Assembly (NCBI GenBank): GCA_012845835.1
Contig: JABAKD010000010.1
Span: 16,469,355 to 16,533,354, forward strand
Source: Undaria pinnatifida
Taxonomy: Eukaryota > Sar > Phaeophyceae > Laminariales > Alariaceae
Reading direction: 5' to 3'
DNA: 64,000 nt
The notes below the pieces were generated by a model. It searched no databases and was not told the origin of the DNA. It saw only the letters and a list, made by a program, of their open reading frames with translations. The translations under genes and the position numbers were made by a program. The stretch's first letter is position 1. Every line of letters starts with the position of its first letter. Below are positions 1-10,844 of this stretch, piece after piece.

Positions 1-651
1 AAACTTTTTATTTATTTTCTCGCGTAGGCTTCCTCCCCATTCCGCAACAACTTTCCTCGGCGCTTTGTAAAGCCACAGGCGACGTAACCTTGCCTGTTCT
101 TGTCCACACCACACGCGCAGCAGCTGTAGACGACTAGACCAATTAAAAATGAAACAAGAAGGAAAAAGATCGGGCTCCGCGTACACCTGTTTATTTCCGT
201 TCCATCTTCGACCAAAAATTGCGATGTGTGCCCTTCATAGGTTTGTTCACAACAGAAAAATAGCACTCCTGAGCGAAACGCACAGCGAAAAGACCAACAG
301 TTTTCCTGCGCGCCAAGACAAGCAAATTTCTTACACCAAGGCCAGCCGCCACCAATTTGGAGACCGCGGCTTGACACCTTGACTGGCCGCCCCAACACAC
401 CAAAGCTAGGAGAGAAAATTATACGCACCGAGGTGCGCATATGTTGACCCCCAGCACTAGCTAGCACCGAGGGGAGTCACCGGCCTACATCATTCATGAG
501 GACATAAACACCCTGCAGTACCACACAGCTTGCAACGACGAGTGTCCACGAAATCCTCGATCTTACAGCTCACGAGTATTTTTTTCTTTCATAATCAAAA
601 ACCGTGCACAGACTATACGATCATCATATTGAAGTAGCCCCCCTCGCTCGC
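1..651. other. COPA intron 3 sequence, no exon seen
   Basis: The next coatomer alpha exon should follow the DDQ residues that end the exon at 652-768. I looked on the minus strand for the expected WNWQ/GHNHYV type of WD40 continuation and did not find it, so it lies beyond the left edge. The stretch near 510-590 carries a dispersed 'cacagct(g/c)acg' type repeat seen at several other places in the window. Nothing else is recognised. Confidence 0.6.
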
Positions 652-768
652 CTGATCATCGGAGGCCGAGATAATCCACGGGTACTCGTTGTGGAACTGC
701 ACCGTGCGGATGTAGTCCAGGTGGCCCAGGAGGGTAAAGAGACAACGCCGCAGCTTGTAGTCCCACAC
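652..768 (-). CDS. COPA: Coatomer subunit alpha (COPA), coding exon 3, gene incomplete
   Basis: This 117-nt exon encodes 39 residues of the N-terminal WD40 propeller, from [20 protein letters not shown] to [12 protein letters not shown], nearly identical in pattern to coatomer alpha of animals, fungi and plants. Alpha-COP is a scaffold of the COPI coat for Golgi-to-ER and intra-Golgi transport; this part helps bind dilysine cargo tails. The acceptor is an ordinary CAG; the exon starts in phase 0. Conservation stops exactly at DDQ, where the downstream dinucleotide is GC (CAG|GCGAGC), so this looks like a GC-AG intron. The rest of the gene lies to the left of the window. Confidence 0.93.
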
Positions 769-2419
769 CTGTTGCGCATTTCGGGTTTGTGGCACAGGGA
801 GCGAAAAAACAAAAAACAAAACACAAAAAAACACAGCAATGTTCACAAAAAACGAACCTGGTACATGTATACGATACAATCCCACGCCTTGGTGAGAATC
901 TTCGGTTCGCAACAAGAGGAAGAAATAAACGATTGCTGCCACAAATGACCTCAAAAAAAAAAAAAACGAACCTGGCATAGTCTCTCGCAAATTTGCAAAT
1001 ACTGTCAAGTCCGTGATATTTAGATGCGGGGCAGTTGGTGGAGTAACTAGGCACAGCCCGGTAGAAACTACGCACAATCAAGTACCTCGTAGGCACAACC
1101 AGGCCGTTAAATTAGAACACTCGGGTACAAAATAGGCACGACCAGGTAATAAAATACAACCAGGTACTACTAAATAGGCACACAACCAGGCGCAACAAGC
1201 ACAATCGGGTGCAAAATAGTCCTATCACGGACATAGGCACGATCATGTACCAGAAATGGATACCGGCAAGGTAGGCACTGACAGTAAATAAGCACATTCA
1301 GAGCACAACCAGACAGTTAAGAAGCACAATCGGGTGCAATTTAGTCACAATCAGGTCATAAGCACGATCAGGTACCACTAAATGGACACACACAGGTAGA
1401 GTACATGGGTAAACAAGCACAATCGACGCACAGCCAGAGGGTAAATAAATACAATCGGAGGGAAATAGGCCCAACCAGGTCACAACCTTTTCCTGGAAGA
1501 AAATAGGCCCAATCACAGATAAACATACACGTAGGCACAACCAGTCTAAGGGTGAAAACGATAACCAATCACGCGCGGGGGCAACGGGAGAGGCGCGTTC
1601 CCAACGATAATAATGTGTACCGTACAACACGCGCATGACGAAAAAACTCCCGAGAATGAGTTCCCGAGCCCCACTTTCTCTAAAATGAGGAGGGCACGCA
1701 CAACGAAAACGTCCGCTTTGGAAATATCAACACCTCGTACAGATCACGATCTAGATCATCCACATCATAAACATGATCTACAGCAGATTCTGTATCTACC
1801 GTTTAGAGACGTTGTGCAGGATCTGTACACAAAAGTACAGATCCAACACGAGAAACATCTGCTAAATCATAAGAGATCGTACGGCTCCCACCGGGTAGCA
1901 TGAGCTAGACGGTGCAGATCTCCCCTGAAATATCTACTACTGTAGATCATGAAGTAGGGAAAGATCATCGGCGATCTGTCCGACGTCTTTCCATATTTAT
2001 TTCATACACGCATCGCTCGGTGTTCGCTCTCTTCCCGATGCTGAGAAAATCAGCTCGGATATTTGTCCTAAGGGGCGTATCATCTTGCGTGTTTAACGGT
2101 AGTCGTACTCGCGTACAGTGGTACTAACCGCTTTGGGACGTGGAGAGGGGGAAATGTGCCGGACACAAAAGACGATGAAATCATCGGCCGTTCACAGCAG
2201 CCGGGGCTCGTGCGGGTCGGGGAATGGTAACTCTAGTGCCCAAATTACAACAGCAGTGCAAGGAGCTGTACGACACTCGAATAGCACGGCTACTCCTCGC
2301 GCTTCTGTCTGTGTGCAATCACACCAGACGGCTGACAAAACACACTTCCCGAGTTTTCAGCCTTCATATCTGGGTAAAAAAAGGGCCAACTCTGACGTGA
2401 ATATTAATAGTAGTCTTAC
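769..2419 (-). other. COPA intron 2
   Basis: A 1.65 kb intron between two certain COPA exons. It contains A-rich tracts near 800-960, the 1090-1570 minisatellite, and a GATC-rich stretch at about 1720-1980 that reuses words also seen around 8570-9010 (for example gatctgtccgacgtc). No coding signal is seen in it. Confidence 0.8.
1090..1570. repeat. Degenerate minisatellite, about 20-35 bp units
   Basis: Units built from 'ggcacaaccaggta', 'aagcacaatcgggtgcaa' and close variants recur irregularly for about 480 bp inside COPA intron 2. Many units carry the word accaggta, which is over-represented across the whole window. Confidence 0.8.
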
Positions 2420-2510
2420 CTTAATCTTGTAGTCATCACCTCCCGACACGATTAGCGGCTGCGTTTTGTGGAAGTCTACGCCTCGAACGGGCCCGTCGTG
2501 TTCGTCGAAC
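2420..2510 (-). CDS. COPA: Coatomer subunit alpha (COPA), coding exon 2
   Basis: This 91-nt exon supplies one base to complete an Arg codon and then 30 residues, [20 protein letters not shown] followed by [10 protein letters not shown], the second blade region of the alpha-COP WD40 propeller. The acceptor is TGCAG and the donor AAG|GTAAGA, both canonical. It joins exon 1 in phase 2 and exon 3 in phase 0, giving uninterrupted family sequence through all three exons. Confidence 0.95.
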
Positions 2511-3177
2511 CTGCATGAACACCCCCCCACCCCCACCCCACCCACGCCATCGATGCCGTCGTTCCAGGAACACACACAAGGCGGCAGTCACGAAATAAAG
2601 ATAAGCGGTCGTTGCCGTTATCCCCCCCAAAAAAACCAAGGCGGCCTCCGCGACAAAAAAACGGACTTGCAACGGGTGAGCTTCGCATCTACCCCAACAC
2701 CGTCCGTGGCGAAGTTTGCCTCAAGTTCAATTTGAACTCCACGGCTTCATGTTTGAGTCAAAGCACATCCTAAGTTACTTCCCAACCCTCCCCATCCCGG
2801 AGCATGTGCGCCGGGAAATGCCGGCACACATGTGAGCCTCTTGCTGTAACGTCATTAGTTATTTTTTCGTACGAGAAACACATACCACGCTGGACGCAAA
2901 CATATGAACCGTTTGGTTAACAATATGAGTACCCCACGGTCCTTACATTTATGACCATAGCTGCACAGCATTCAGTGACGGATACCGAAATCGTACCGTA
3001 CCGGCAATACCAAAAAAAGGTATGGGCAGACCGAAACTAAAAAAACACTGGTGACGGTATCGGCAGTTTATTGATACCGGGAATACCGGTACCGTTATAC
3101 AGCAGTACCATTGTACCAGGTATTGCGGTATATGCCACCTTTTGTGAAGCAGTATTGTGGTTAACTCTTGTGCTCAC
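2511..3177 (-). other. COPA intron 1
   Basis: Holds an irregular array of 'ataccg'/'ggtaccg' words between about 2975 and 3135, next to the donor of exon 1. No other feature was found. Confidence 0.75.
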
Positions 3178-3314
3178 CGGTCGAGCAGTGTCCCCATGCG
3201 GTAATCCCAGAGCTGGATGATCCCGTTGTGCAAAGACGTCAGGATCCATGGTCGAATAGGGTGGAACGACAGCCCCTTAACCCTGTTGCTCTTGGACTCG
3301 AACTTCGTCAGCAT
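3178..3314 (-). CDS. COPA: Coatomer subunit alpha (COPA), first coding exon
   Basis: The exon opens with [20 protein letters not shown] and continues [20 protein letters not shown], the universal start of alpha-COP, so the ATG at 3314-3312 is the true initiator. It encodes 45 full codons plus two bases and ends at a canonical CG|GTGAGC donor. Alpha-COP is essential and cytosolic, associating with Golgi membranes. Only about 115 of the roughly 1,200 residues expected for the family fall in this window. Confidence 0.96.
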
Positions 3315-4742
3315 CGTGCTATAAAGTAAAGCTAACCTCTAGCGTATTTGACTATGTAACGTGCTATTGATATGTCACACTCCCGTTTTTCCGCTGCGAA
3401 ACAAATACGCTCCCGTTGGTTGCGTACAGCGGAACGTTTAGAACCTCTGCCTGTCCTCCTCGGGCACAAAGCAAGCACAGCAGCAACACAAAGATTATCG
3501 TGCTAGAAAAGGGCGGCTTTTCTCCCCCTCGCTCCGCCCACACCGCTGCCTCCCCTTTCCGTGCACGTGCGATGGCTTCTTGGCCAGAAGGTTTCGCCCC
3601 CTTCCTTCTCCACAAGACAATGAGGTCGCTCCCTCTGAAAGCGATAATATTTTCGCACAGCAGCAGCAGCAGTCTACCTAAACAGCCAGCCAGAAAGCGA
3701 GGCAAGACGGGACACGGAGGAGGGGAAATGAGGATTTGACTTTTGACAAGGCGTGTATTAATAGTTTTTCGTTTACTTCCCTCTCTTACACCCTACTCAA
3801 GCAAAAATGCGCCTGGGAATATATTTACGCGTCGCGTGCCATCGAGCACGATATGTAGGGCCATGTGTGCTAGCCTTCACGTCTGGGGCTGGCAACAGCT
3901 AAACTATCACACCATTGACGTATACACCAGCTGCCGTCTACCAGGTACAGGGGTGGCATTGTGTCGTACCTGCGTGCAGGGTAACCGAGCAAGTGATTAC
4001 ACCAGGTATACTCGTTCGTACGAGTATGCATATATAACACGAAGCTGTCGAAACGATTTTGTGAGACGGGACAAGTTAGGACCAGAGAGAGGACGCAGAA
4101 CAGAGGTGTGGTAAGAAGTAGCTGGTCAGAAGTCGAGTCGTAACAGCAGTCGTCATGGACTATGAAGCTGGATCAGCAGGTTTTAGCAGCGTTTGCAAGT
4201 TCGTGGCGCTGCTGTATTATGGACACAAAATTACAACGTAAGACATCTCCTTCAGTCCCATTTTTGGGCGTGATGTGGGGTTGCGGCGGAATGTCCGAGC
4301 ACATATCAACGTTACGTCGGCAAGGGGAACCAGTACGGGAAACGTGAGGCACACCTCTGACCTCGGAGACAAAGAGGGGAAAATTCAAGCGCACGCACCC
4401 GCAGCCAATTCGTCTGCTCGTATGCACGACACAGAGAGAGGGGTGCCGTGTGGTGTGCCGTACACACCCAGAAATTCCACCTCGCACGAAAGACGAAAAC
4501 ACTGCTAAAGAAATACCATTCTTGGCGGAAACGTAAGAACCCTTTCATTACATAATGTAAATATAAAATAGTTCTTATATTTCCGTTCATATGATGGAAA
4601 AATTACAAAATTAGTGTACAGCCCAGCAGCACCAGCAGCCGAGCACCAAACAACCCCAACCAGAAGCTTTACGGACTGCGAAACAAGGCCGAAGGTGATG
4701 AAACACCGCAGAAGCATCATGTATCTTCGTGGAATAGCGCGG

Positions 4743-4775
<33 letters not shown>

Positions 4776-6041
4776 GCGCGCGGACAATCCTACTCACCGG
4801 AGGAATGCAACTTCTTGGGAAAGATGGAGGCAGTCAACTAAGAACAACCTCGGACGCTCAGACGGCATGATGATGCACACAAGGGGTCAGGGTACGGAGA
4901 AGGCAAGAAGGATGTTTGTTGGCACACACAACGCACTAGCGGAAAAACCACACGCGCAGACGCAGCGCGGGACTTTCTCCCACTCGGCAGAGAAACATAG
5001 GGTCGTAGCACTCGGCAAGCCTAAGTCGCAAAAGGGCAGTATCCGCGTGCGGGTCCCATGGCAGAAGGGGGATATATTCCTGCCCTTGTTCTAAGCCCCT
5101 CGCACAGCCCAGGAGGCGAGCCCGTGTTCCAAAACGCGAGAACAACGTGGAGAGTATTGGGGGGGGAGACGGCGCACAGGCTTGCGTTCTGCGGATACTC
5201 ACCGCAAGGACACGATCCAGAACCCTGCCCTTAGAGCAGACCTCGACGCCCAGATTAGTCCTCGCTCAGCTCTCGGTTGTGCCCTTGAAGCGGACTAAGG
5301 GGATGTTTGATGGATGTCCCCTTATGCGCAACCGCCTTGTTATGGTGTAGTTTGTTCAGCTGTCGTATTGTGATTGGTCAAGCTCATTTCACCTGATCAC
5401 GCAAAAATTCCAAACGAAAAATATCCACCCTGAAAGCAACTGCTGCTGCTGCTGCTGCCGCAGCAACACTCGTAATAATAGCTAGCTGCTGTGTGCTGAT
5501 GTGCAGCTGTGTCACGCGTTGTGCTGAATGCTAAATGTCGTTCTGCTCTGAGTGGTTCTGGTTCTGTTTGTTGTAGTAGTAGGGGCGCTGAAATGTTTAG
5601 ACGCTGTCGTCCGATCGATGTCGTCTGTTGGTTTTGTAACTACAGCGTAACTAACTGCTGCTGCTTCAGCTTAGTCCAGGATGCTGCTTGCTGCTATAAA
5701 TAATAATGCGCGCGAGGCGTGTGATATCTTTTTTCTACTGTACGTAAAATTGCGCGGGTGGCGGGAGGGGGGGGGGGGGAGCATTCGAGCTGCGTACTTG
5801 TGGACATTATCATTATAGATAATCAGCCGCAGATCGCCGTTTGATGCTAAAAACTACGCCGACCAACACCTCCTACCAGGTACGTGTTTTTGGCCAATCG
5901 CGTGTGGCACGCGTGTCGGGGAGCGGGTTGTTGATTGATCAGCGTTATTTTTTTTGTAGTGCTAGACTAATATATTGGCATTTACCACACACACATGCAT
6001 GATGACGGTGTCCTTTCCGCTTTTTTACTGGCCAAAACGTG
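3315..6041. other. Upstream of COPA, no recognised gene
   Basis: This 2.7 kb holds the presumed COPA promoter and 5' leader at its left end, a (TC)n tract at 4749-4775, a short CTG run near 5441-5460 and a poly-G run near 5770. A minus-strand open stretch at 4936-5202 was examined and not recognised. I see no family-level coding signal. Confidence 0.5.
4749..4775. repeat. (TC)n microsatellite
   Basis: About 13 uninterrupted TC units followed directly by a short CG-alternating run. It lies about 1.4 kb upstream of the COPA start codon. Confidence 0.95.
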
Positions 6042-6096
6042 AAAGGAAGTGAGGTGAGCTTAAGCTTTATTTTTCCCCATCCGCCGGAGGATAATA
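6042..6096 (+). repeat. Fragment of the poly-A-tailed short repeat (family P)
   Basis: Carries the 3' end of family P, 'gtgagct(t)aagctttatttttccccatccgccggagg', the same sequence that precedes the A-tails at 16140 and 16362. Only the last 50 or so bases remain and the tail is eroded. Confidence 0.75.
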
Positions 6097-6154
6097 CTTT
6101 CATTAAAAAAATGAAACACGTATCATCATAATAAGCGGCCGGTGATGATGCGTG

Positions 6155-6583
6155 TACGATATGGCTTATGGTCTCCGAGGCGAAATCAGAGATCATGGGC
6201 CTGCAAGCCAAAGGTGGGGGGAAGGTATCGTTCATTCACAATCAATGCAGCCGGCCAGGCATACAAACAAACAATCGAGTTTGTGTACTTGGGCGGGGCT
6301 ATCAACGCAGACAAAGATCTTAGCATTGAAATAACGCGGCGTCTTCAGAGGGCCCGGATGTGCTTTCAGCGGTACAAGATGGAAATCTATGATCACCCGG
6401 GTGTGCGCTCACGGTTGAAGGTGCGGTTGCTGAACGCCGGAGTGGTCGAGACACTACTTTACGGTTGCATGACGTGGAGCCCGAACAAGCCTGACTATGA
6501 CAAGCTACGACGGGTTCACCACTCCATGCTCCTCCGATGCCTCATGCCTCTGATTGCGGAAACGGAAGCGCGACGACCACACC
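6155..6583 (+). mobile_element. 5'-truncated LINE, reverse transcriptase C-terminal part (left half)
   Basis: From about 6236 the reading frame encodes the region behind a non-LTR reverse transcriptase: FVYLGGAINADKDLSIEITR, then RLQRARMCFQRYKMEIYDHP, LYGCMTWSPNKPDYDKLRRV and HHSMLLRCL. This thumb/linker pattern is typical of LINE ORF2. The palm (YADD) part is missing, so the copy is 5'-truncated. A frame change lies between about 6190 and 6260. The reading is interrupted at 6583 by a short insertion and resumes at 6719. I recall similar fragments as common in brown algal genomes, but that is memory, not a search. Confidence 0.85.
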
Positions 6584-6718
6584 CTATCTTTTTTTTTTCC
6601 CTTTTTCTTTTTTTCCTCCGGCGGATGGGGAAAATAAAGCTTTAGCTCACCACACTTCCACGTGTTTTCATACGCGTCGTGTGTTGATTTAACTCAGTTG
6701 CTTTCGCAGCCCAACGCT
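6584..6718 (-). mobile_element. Family P short retroposon inserted in the LINE
   Basis: Read on the minus strand this is a roughly 130-bp family P copy ending in 'ccatccgccggagg' and an A-rich tail (T-rich on plus). It splits the LINE exactly: the LINE reads DDHTL before it and SYTDALPKTASESIEAM after it, and 'ctatc' occurs at both junctions as a likely target-site duplication. The poly-A tail and duplicated target point to retroposition by LINE machinery. No tRNA-like A or B box is evident, so the origin of its head is unknown. Confidence 0.85.
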
Positions 6719-7270
6719 ATCGTACACCGACGCGCTTCCCAAGACAGCTTCCGAGAGCATAGAGGCGATGGTGCGCAAACGGAGGATATTGTTTGCGGGA
6801 TTCGTAGCACGTATGGGGGAGGAGCGTCTGCCACGGAGGGTGATGTTTGGGGAGCTTGTTGGGGGTAAGGGCTACTCAGGGGGGCAAGAGGAGGACTGAT
6901 GGCTCATTTGAAGGAGGATATGTCGGTCTTTGGAATGAAATTCGAAGGGTGGCGAAAGGCTGCTCAGAAGGCCGGCAGATAGTTCGACGAGTAGAAGAGG
7001 AGGGAGCCGAGTTGTTCATGCGGAAATGGCATGAGACGGAGAGACGCAAATCTGCAGAGCAACGCGCAAAGGCTGCGGCAGCGCCATCTTCCGTCGGATC
7101 TCTAAGCGGTCGGGGGGCGGGGCGAGGGGGGGAGGGGGGAGGGGAGGAGGGGGGGAGAGGGGGAGGGGGGGAGGAGGGAGGGGGGAGGGGGGGAGGGGGG
7201 GAGGGGGGAGGGGGGGGGGGAGGGGAGAGGGGGGGCGTCCTGCGCAAGAGACTTAAATCATCATCGTCTT
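6719..7270 (+). mobile_element. LINE right half: C-terminal tail
   Basis: Continues the LINE after the insertion: RKRRILFAGFVARMGEERLP, RRVMFGELVGGKGY, then FMRKWHETERRKSAEQRAKA and AAAPSSVGSL. A frame change occurs near 6870. The coding end runs into a G-rich purine tract at 7100-7240 that reads as Gly/Glu repeats. 3' untranslated sequence probably continues to about 7430. Confidence 0.8.
7100..7240 (+). repeat. Polypurine (GGGGGA)n-like tract
   Basis: About 140 bp of almost pure G with scattered A on the plus strand, formed in the 3' part of the LINE. Such a tract can form triplex or G-quadruplex structures. Similar tracts occur at 62680-62745 and 63740-63900. Confidence 0.9.
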
Positions 7271-7429
7271 GAAATTTGTCGGCCTTTCAATGGCCGTCAC
7301 AAGATAGCGTAAGGCCGCCCTGACTTTTTCGCCTTGCTTCGTTCTCTCCCCAGTGCCGTTGATGATGCACTTGATGTACCCTCTATGAGCCCAATGCCGT
7401 CTTTCGCCAGTTCCTAGGGTCTGCTAGTA

Positions 7430-7620
7430 TAACACTTTTTTTTTTCCTTTCCTTGCTTCCTCTTGTCTTGTCTTTTCTTGCTTTTCTTGTATTTTCTTTT
7501 CTTTCCTTTCCTTTTTCGTTTTTCGCTTTCTTTTCTTTCCTTTCCTTTAGACTAGTCTAGGTCTATATTATTATCTTAGACCAGTCTAGGTCTATATTAT
7601 TATCTTTTCTTTGTTTCTTT
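7430..7620. repeat. Pyrimidine-rich tract with a 30-bp tandem pair
   Basis: A CTTTT/CCTTT-type tract spans about 7432-7550. It is followed by two adjacent copies of a roughly 30-bp unit built around 'agtctaggtctatattatta'. The tract may mark the tail end of the LINE or of another retroposed sequence. Confidence 0.7.
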
Positions 7621-7639
7621 TTTCCAATTGACTTGCTTC

Positions 7640-8052
7640 TGTCGTGCGTATGCGTAGTGATAGGTTCCACGTGCAATATATGCGTGGTAGTCTTTCTTGG
7701 GTGGCAAGCGGTATAGTCGGTTTTTCCAAGCGCGCGAGTAGTGAGACGTATGCACCAGTATAGACCTGGCACATCTTAGGCTGACTCCTGATTTCACTTT
7801 TTATATGTTTCTGGAGGCATGAATTGCGTCAGCTGTGATATATGCGTGTACCACCTTTGGTTTGTTTGTGTTTTTTCCCTTGCGTATTCCTCAGCTCCAG
7901 AGTGACTGGAGCCTGTCCTGTGATCACAGACTTGTTTATGCGAGTTAATGTGAGACCAACAACAACTACTACTATAGTCTAGACTACCACTACTACTACG
8001 ACTACTGCTACCGCTACTACTACTACTACTACTGCTGCTGCTACTACTACAG
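7640..8052 (+). repeat. Dispersed repeat family B with (CTA)n end
   Basis: Contains the family B core 'gactggagcctgtcctgtga' near 7900, followed by 'gcgagttaatgtgaga' and then a CTA/CTG trinucleotide tract (about 7965-8052). The same core occurs at 20460, at 28070 in reverse and at 61840, each time next to a simple repeat. A family that ends in variable microsatellites suggests a SINE-like element with a simple-repeat tail. Confidence 0.7.
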
Positions 8053-9900
8053 TTACTGCATTTACTTTGCTCCTGCCGGTTGCCAGTGCATCGAATGTAC
8101 TGTTGTTGAAGGTATTGTGTTGTGCGCTGTGAGGGGGGAACAAACATCCTTCCGCCGCATTCATTTGTTCATTTCAAGGTTATAATCTTTCGAAGTATTT
8201 TTGAATAACATAATTTTTCTCACCTTTTGTGCTTTTAATTGTAATGCGCGGTAAAACCCAATAGGAAAGCACCACAGGGGCTGAAGGGGGGGCAAGGGGT
8301 AGACACTGGTGATCATGTGCTTGTTCAGAGCGCTATAAAGAGAAGAAGCGTATAGCGTGCTAGGCTAGTTTATTTGGGTGGCATAGACTAATAAGGAAAA
8401 GCGAGAACAATGATAGCAGTAGAGGTAGAGCGTTCACGACTCGACCCAGCTTCGACAAAACGGTTCACACGAGCGCACACTATTAATACTTATAACTCTT
8501 CGTTGCATACATTATTATGCGGAGTACGTGCGAGCAGCACACGCGCCGTTCAATTTTCACACGTCGGGCTGATCAGACCCCTCTTGATCTAGGATTTAGT
8601 TCTGGGTCGCATAAACCCCTGCTGATCTACGCGATCTGCACGGCCTATAGAAGATAATGTTGCCGGGTGGGAGCCGGATGGTGATCTGAACGATCTATGA
8701 TACCTGGTAGCAAATAAATGTTCCTTTAGAGTTGGATGCAGTATGCGACACCTCTCTCATTTGTGGCGGGCTGGAATTCTCATGGAAGGTAGGGTGCGTG
8801 TCCTACTTTCGACACCATTTGCAGCACAAAAGAGGCCATGTTATTATTTTCATCTAAAACTCGAACCTGATTTTTTTAACTGCCAAGTTCTTAAAAGTGC
8901 TTTATGTCGCGTACTGCTGTATACACCACACAGATCCTGCATCATGTCGATATACTTGAAGTATACAATCAATAGAATATCTAGATTGTGATCTGTCCGA
9001 CGTCTGAAATAAACGTAACAAACACCTCGAAAACGTTTGCTTGGATCGGGCACACCAAACCGATCGTTCCATTCGCGGCTGGTACCAAATTAAAAAAAAC
9101 AAGGCATCAACATCCCAGCTGCTACTACTGCTGTTACATACCAGGTACCAGACGTGCCAAGTACTTCGCATTATGCGTGAGGGGAAATCAGAACAACAAC
9201 GTGTTCTATGATAATCGGGCTATCGACATGAGATCAACCCCCTCTGCGATTCTAGCCGTAGACACGAGCAATCCGGGTCACACACAAATACTTCCCTAAA
9301 CCACCGCGAAACGGATGTATGTAGCCAATAGAGTGAACTACCAGGTAAGTTTCGCCTGCCGCGCATTTTTACAAATAGGTCGTCCTGCTGGCCCTGACAA
9401 CATTCAGGCGAGTCACCGGTCCATATCCTTCGCGAGGAACGAGAAATACGGAACTCGCGTGGCCGACATATCACGACGACTTCGCAAAAGTTGAGTATCC
9501 ATCATTCAACCGCGGCCGCACTAGCAGGTGACGTACTTGAAATTTATAACATAGACGACCCGCTCGCCCGAACTAAGCGAGACTTTCGACGAACTGATCT
9601 CCAGCCCTATTGCCTGAAAACGATGTCCGCAATGACAGCGGAAACAGCACCCCACCACATACTAAGCCTTTTTAGCCAAAAGCGCGCCTCGTCAAGACCA
9701 AGGCGACACATACAACTCCTACAAAGCACATTAACCTTGCTATACCCTTCACGAGGTCGTGAACCCCGAATGTAGCTAGTGCAACCGAAGGATCACACGC
9801 AGCTTGCAAAGAGGAGCATCGACAAAACCTCAATCTTGAGTTATATTTTTGTTCGGAATAAAAACTTTTATAAAGTCGCCCGCGTGAGCGCTGCCGGCTT
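8053..9900. other. No recognised gene
   Basis: GATC-rich words between about 8570 and 9010 echo those at 1720-1980 in COPA intron 2. A few 'accaggta' and 'tactgctgta' words occur. No coding family was recognised on either strand. Confidence 0.5.
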
Positions 9901-9929
9901 CCATCGCCCCCCCCCCTCTCCCGTCTTTT

Positions 9930-10070
9930 GCGAATCGCCGAACAGAGCGCTTCGCTTCGCGCTTGGAGCAAGCACTGTCTACCTGGTCGGTGATACCCGA
10001 CCTGTCCCATCCCGGCATTGTATGGATGCAAGGGTTTATGGTCTGACAGACTACGGCCATCATGCATGAC
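9930..10070 (-). repeat. Dispersed repeat family C
   Basis: About 140 bp matching copies at 36365-36500, 44860-45330 (three copies), 59430-59570 and 63385-63510. Recognised by 'catgcatggccgtagtc', 'caatgccgggacgga', a 'caccgaccaggca' block and 'aagcgccgtgaggtgttcgg'. It ends just beyond the GPN2 stop codon. Confidence 0.85.
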
Positions 10071-10095
10071 AGTGACTAGCCCACCCCTCCCCGTC

Positions 10096-10416
10096 CTATA
10101 AACGCCTATCGGCAGAACTATCTCTTCCGGCGGGCAGACCGCTCCTAGGCTCCGCAGCGCTGTTTACAAGGAGATCTGGCGGCACTGCCCCGTACGTTTC
10201 AGGCATGTACCGCTCCTGTACGCTCCCGACTTTCTCGAACATCGGCTCGTGGGTGTCGCTAAAAGCCGTGCGGAAGAGGTTGCTGACGTTTCCCCCCGCC
10301 CCGCCACCGCCTCCCCCGGCAGAACTCCCGCCGCCGATCGCGGTGTCGTGAGCCCCGAGGATGTACCCATTGCACTTGTCGATCTGCGACAAGACGCGGC
10401 CGACAGTTTCCGCGTC
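10096..10416 (-). CDS. GPN2: GPN-loop GTPase 2 (GPN2), exon 6 and stop
   Basis: Encodes the last 106 residues: DAETVGRVLSQIDKCNGYIL, then a Gly/Ser-rich insert, then MFEKVGSVQERYMPETYGAV and a short tail. The IDK-NGY block and the VQE(K/R)Y block are the C-terminal landmarks of GPN2 (human VDKANGYCF and IQEKYL). The acceptor is CGCAG, phase 0, matching exon 5. A decayed copy of this exon start lies 205 bp upstream in the intron, at 10540-10621. Confidence 0.93.
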   Translation of the reverse strand, partial: DAETVGRVLSQIDKCNGYILGAHDTAIGGGSSAGGGGGGAGGNVSNLFRTAFSDTHEPMFEKVGSVQERYMPETYGAVPPDLLVNSAAEPRSGLPAGRDSSADRRL

Positions 10417-10539
10417 CTGCGTGGAAAAAAAACGGGTAAAAAGCGTGCACAAGGAGTAAAGCTAATCCCTTCACAATTCCGCCCATATTTTCAGGGGTGA
10501 ACTACTTGGAATTAGTGTGAGGTAGTGTTCCAGGAGTAA

Positions 10540-10621
10540 GCGTGCGATGTCGTGAGCCTGGAGGATGTACTCGTTGCATTTGTCGATCTCGAGATAAGAC
10601 ACGGCCGACGGTTTCCGCGTC
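10540..10621 (-). pseudogene. Echo of GPN2 exon 6 start
   Basis: Repeats the acceptor and first 80 bases or so of exon 6 (gcag|gacgcggaaac, then the 'gacaaatgcaacgagtacat' block). It differs at many positions and in frame, and lacks the rest of the exon. The flanking 70 bp also repeat, so the unit is a roughly 205-bp tandem duplication spanning the intron-exon boundary. Confidence 0.85.
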
Positions 10622-10844
10622 CTGCCGGAAACAAAAACGAGTATGTCCAAAGCGGGCGCAGTGGGAGCAAGTTTACCCCTATACGGCTGCGATCACTTTT
10701 TTGTGGGAGATCTACACGGAAACACACTATTCGCAAGCAATCGAAGGGTTACAGTCACAGCAGTGTTCGAATACTTGTCATAAAATCATGCATACTACCT
10801 GGAGTAATTTTTCGAAGGTACACGACGCGAAAGCGGACCAGCAC

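Noticed and set aside
1720-1980. GATC-rich stretch resembling 8570-9010 as a paired element
   Set aside because: Shared words are short (the longest about 15 bp) and not in a consistent order, so I could not define an element.
4936-5202. Minus-strand frame upstream of COPA
   Set aside because: No homology recognised and the COPA start is fixed at 3314; could be leader sequence, but nothing supports coding.
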